Positions 61,156 to 64,000 of a stretch of DNA of 64,000 nt are shown piece by piece. The first letter of the stretch is position 1. Each line of letters starts with the position of its first letter. The position numbers and the translations under genes were made by a program. The stretch lies in assembly GCF_029873635.1 (NCBI RefSeq), contig NC_080423.1, forward strand, positions 93,849,691-93,913,690, in the 5' to 3' direction. Below the pieces are notes generated by a model. The model saw only the letters and a program-made list of their open reading frames with translations. It ran no database searches and was not told the DNA's origin. Source of the DNA: Malania oleifera (Eukaryota; Streptophyta; Magnoliopsida; Santalales; Ximeniaceae).

Positions 61156-62919
61156 GATTCCTTTGCCGTTTGTCACCGAAATTACAAATCCAAAGTTACT
61201 GTGAGAATTAGTGAAGGATTCTCTACGTTTCTAGTGGATCAGAATCTCGATTCGAGCGTTTTCGGGTTTCAGGGGCAAAAATCGAGGTAAGGCTCGATTT
61301 TCATTTCTGATTCAGTATATGTGTAGTGATATGGATTGTAAGTATGTTATGTACTGGGGTTTGTAGATTTCGGAGTCTCAGTTCGTAGTTTTGAGAGATG
61401 TAAAGTTCGTAGTTGGATTTTGGGTTAAGGTAAGGGGATTCTGTTTATATCAGTCTATTTCTGAAATCAGGATCGGTAAGCCTGTAGGCTACGATCGTAT
61501 GTATGTTTTGACTACTTATTTGGGAAAATTTATTGGGTAAAAATGCGGGATTTTCGGGTTACAATTTTTTGAGAAAATCGGGGATTTCGGGTATCATCTC
61601 TATTTTGTTTGGAAAACAGTTGGTTGCGTTTTAAACTGTATTATTGAGGTGACCGTAATCCATATTTGCATAAACTGTATACTTGAAATTGTAAATGATA
61701 TGATTTGTCGTAAACCAAATAAGTGTGGTATGTATGGTTGTATGAAATTGTTCCAGGTATTTGTAAAATAGTTATGTGGCGGTTAATTACCGTACGGTGA
61801 AATGTATAGGAACGTGAGTTCCAAAATGATTCCAGATTTTGTAAAATCAGCTATGTGGCGGCTAATTACCGTACGTCGAGAGTGGCCGGCTTTATATCCG
61901 AGGGTGTGAAATATCACCAGTCTAATTTCGGTTGGTCACCGAAGTGGTGTGAGCTATATTCTACATCGTATGTTGCAATGGATTCATAGTGGGCCTAGGT
62001 CGTCGCAGCGTAGTTGGCACGTGGCAATGTAATCAGGGTGAGATTAGGTGACCTTATGTAGTTGCGTATGTAGCAATGGATTCACTATTGGGCCTGAGTT
62101 GTAGATCTTCGTAGTTGCATGTGTAGAAACGTAATCGTTGTGAGACTAGGTGACCTTGTGTAGTTACGTATGATGCAATGGATTCACCATTGGGCCTTGA
62201 TCGTCGCAACGTAGTTGCGTATGTAGCAATGTAATTGCTGTGAGACGAGGTGACCTGGTGTAGTTGCAAACTAGTGTGATGACACTGACCGTATGTATGT
62301 ATGTATGTATGTATGTTGGGTATCGTATGAACTGGAATGGTTTTTGTGAAAATACTGGAACTGTATGGAAATGTATGGAACTGTTTTGAAATTGTACGAA
62401 TTGTTTCAAACTGTATCGTATGTATAGTGTTTTGAAGTATGTAAAATGACACTGGTATGTCACACACTGATATAAACTATTTTCTCCCTTACTGAGAGGT
62501 GTCTCACCCCGAATATATACAAATGTTTTTCAGGTCCTTCGGGTAACCGAAACTAGCATCCTAGCATCCGGAAGCGGGGGTGTGGTTTGGCTACTACTAG
62601 TGCCTGGTAGGTACAAGTTTTTGTAACCGGGTTGTCGTAATGGATTTTGTAGACACTTGTAGTATGTATGGTATTCATAGGGATGTTTACCCTAGTATGT
62701 ATAGACTTTGGTATGGTACAGTTTTTGTATAGAAAGATCGTTTTCCAATGCGTATTATGGATGAGTATGAATGGTTGTATGTATGTATGTGGACATCCGT
62801 CACCCCACGGGGTCGGACCCTTTTTGTATGTTGTATCATGTATGTTTTAATTGATACAGAGACAGGTTAGGATACTTAAATTCACCCCTAGGTCCCATTT
62901 CTGGGTTCGGAGCGTGACA
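60783..62919 (+). mobile_element. Solo LTR of the long gypsy-like family (2137 bp)
   Basis: It runs from TGTAAGAACCCGAACTG to GGAGCGTGACA with a perfect 5-bp duplication GAGTA (60778-60782 and 62920-62924). In order it holds a GTCGACGAA-type array (60850-61040), TATAAAAGG (61059), a (TC)n run (61101-61152), a donor-like GAGGTAAGG (GT at 61287), a three-copy repeat of about 100 bp (61970-62270), a (GTAT)n run (62291-62316), TTACTGAGAGGTGTCTCACC (62489-62508) and an acceptor-like TTTTTCAG ending at 62533. Reading frames at 62054-62467 are repeat translations. Confidence 0.88.
61970..62270. repeat. About 100-bp tandem repeat, three units
   Basis: GCAATGGATTCA starts at 61975, 62073 and 62175, each time followed by GGGCCT, a GTAGTTG segment, and TGAGA(C/T)(T/G)AGGTGACC. 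Confidence 0.85.
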
Positions 62920-64000
62920 GAGTAGACATCAAGAAAGAAAGATCAAATGGACACATACTCGGAATGACCCAAGCACAACCAAATGAAGCTTAATTATAGA
63001 ATTATTTGTAATAAGGGTTGTGTGAGGTAGTATGTTTTGTAACTCTTGCGAGTGTGTTACTTGCATGATTTCTGAGTAAGAGTTGAGCAAAACACATGTA
63101 TACTAGGACACATGAGTTTATAGGATTGCACTAAAAATATAAACACAAACTCACATTTCATGGTTTTCAAAGTTGAACTTAAAGAGTCTATTAAATGAAT
63201 CCTAAACTCAAACATGTTTTCGATCTAAAGAGACAAGTTTTCAACTATCTTGGTATTTTGAACATCTTCATACTTAGTCCCGGTTTTATCAAAACGACTC
63301 TTGTGTCCTAAAGGTTTAAAGAAAGTCGAGTATATTTATAAAAGGACATACTAAGCATATAAGATATCAAAATGGGTTTTCAAACGTGTTTTATTAATTA
63401 AGATATCTTATATTCAAAAGGAAACTCATTTGGACAAGTTTTAATTTTCATTAGACTTAATATATTTCATATACTTTTATCCAAGAATGTTTTGAGTCAT
63501 TAAACCGCTTTTTGATAAGGAAAAACAAAGCAATCGTCATTACCATAGTACAGCCTTGAGTCCTAAACACCTTTCAGTATTTTGGGCATAACTTTTGCTA
63601 GAAAAGTCCAAATGAGATGATCTTGGTGTCCCTGGAAATTTAAGACAAAATGCCACAACTTTTATGTTGATGACTTTTTCTAATTCAGTGACCTCATTGA
63701 CAAAAATAGGAGATTCGTCGACGAGTTGTAGTATGTGATTAGTCAACAAGTGTAGGGGCCTAGTCGACGAGTCCAACAGGCAGAATGACGCTAATGGGCG
63801 GAAAATGGCTAGTTTACCAAATAAAATATCTTTTCTTCCCTCCAACGGCTTTTAAGGCTCTTAGTCTATAAACACAAGCTATTGGACTTGTATTAACATG
63901 GTTTTGAAGGTTTTTGATCATTTTTAATGAAAAATATCTTTTTGCACCAAAACCTAAGCACCTAGCACTTTGCATTGTTGTTCTTCATTCACAAGTGCTC
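62920..64000 (+). mobile_element. Retroelement DNA with TATA box and palindromes, runs off the window
   Basis: 63565-63680 is similar to 33265-33375 (CTTTCAGTATTTTG, then CTTGGTGTC and CACAACTTTTATG). Three GTCGACGAG-like or degenerate units lie at 63710-63765 and a TATA-like TCTATAAACACAAGC at 63863, so this may be a U3 promoter of another LTR. The right end is beyond the window. Confidence 0.4.

Noticed and set aside
62054-62467. 137-codon minus-strand frame with YATTLRRSRPN repeats
   Set aside because: It is produced by the 100-bp tandem repeat and the (GTAT)n run of a solo LTR.

Overview
The window is nuclear DNA from a flowering plant, probably a eudicot and perhaps woody. The evidence is GT-AG spliced genes of plant type, an AT-rich background, an Au-type SINE, plant LINE, RTE, copia, gypsy and TRIM retroelements, Mutator-like MITEs, and many (GA)n, (CT)n, (GT)n and (AT)n microsatellites. 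I see no prokaryotic or organellar genes. I do not name the species.

Only two host genes can be supported, both on the minus strand. Gene A (coding 23364 down to 906, six coding exons, 440 residues) encodes a plant coiled-coil protein of unknown function. Its third intron (2558-21793, 19.2 kb) has been filled by at least nine mobile-element insertions. Gene B (coding 54094 down to 48029, eleven coding exons, 755 residues) encodes a bromodomain protein, probably a nuclear acetyl-lysine reader. All its reading-frame phases close through the bromodomain.

Region by region: 1-905 holds a microsatellite/minisatellite and the 3' flank of gene A. 906-23364 is gene A. Its giant intron holds a TRIM remnant, a LINE end, two Mutator-like MITEs, a probable solo LTR, a 5'-truncated LINE with a perfect 19-bp target duplication, further LINE pieces, and an RTE tail carrying an Au SINE. 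24372-30101 is a TRIM nest followed by a dead Ty1/copia element with two 666-bp LTRs. 30107-35755 is a decayed RTE LINE split by a 2.1-kb insertion and partly duplicated. 39235-47330 is a minus-strand copia element interrupted by nested gypsy LTRs. 48029-54094 is gene B. 55945-64000 is again retroelement DNA, with two solo LTRs that have perfect 5-bp target duplications.

The most unusual signal is a family of long (2.1-3.1 kb) gypsy-like LTRs present in four clear copies. They share one layout: often an array of short GTCGAC-centred palindromes, then a TATA box, a pyrimidine microsatellite, a GTAAG-type splice donor, a copy-specific minisatellite, a conserved 20-bp motif (TTACTGAGAGGTGTCTCACC), an acceptor-like AG, and the LTR end. 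This looks like a retrotransposon promoter with a built-in spliceable leader intron that carries the variable repeats. It is an inference from sequence and needs transcript data. The two host genes have no evident functional link to each other.
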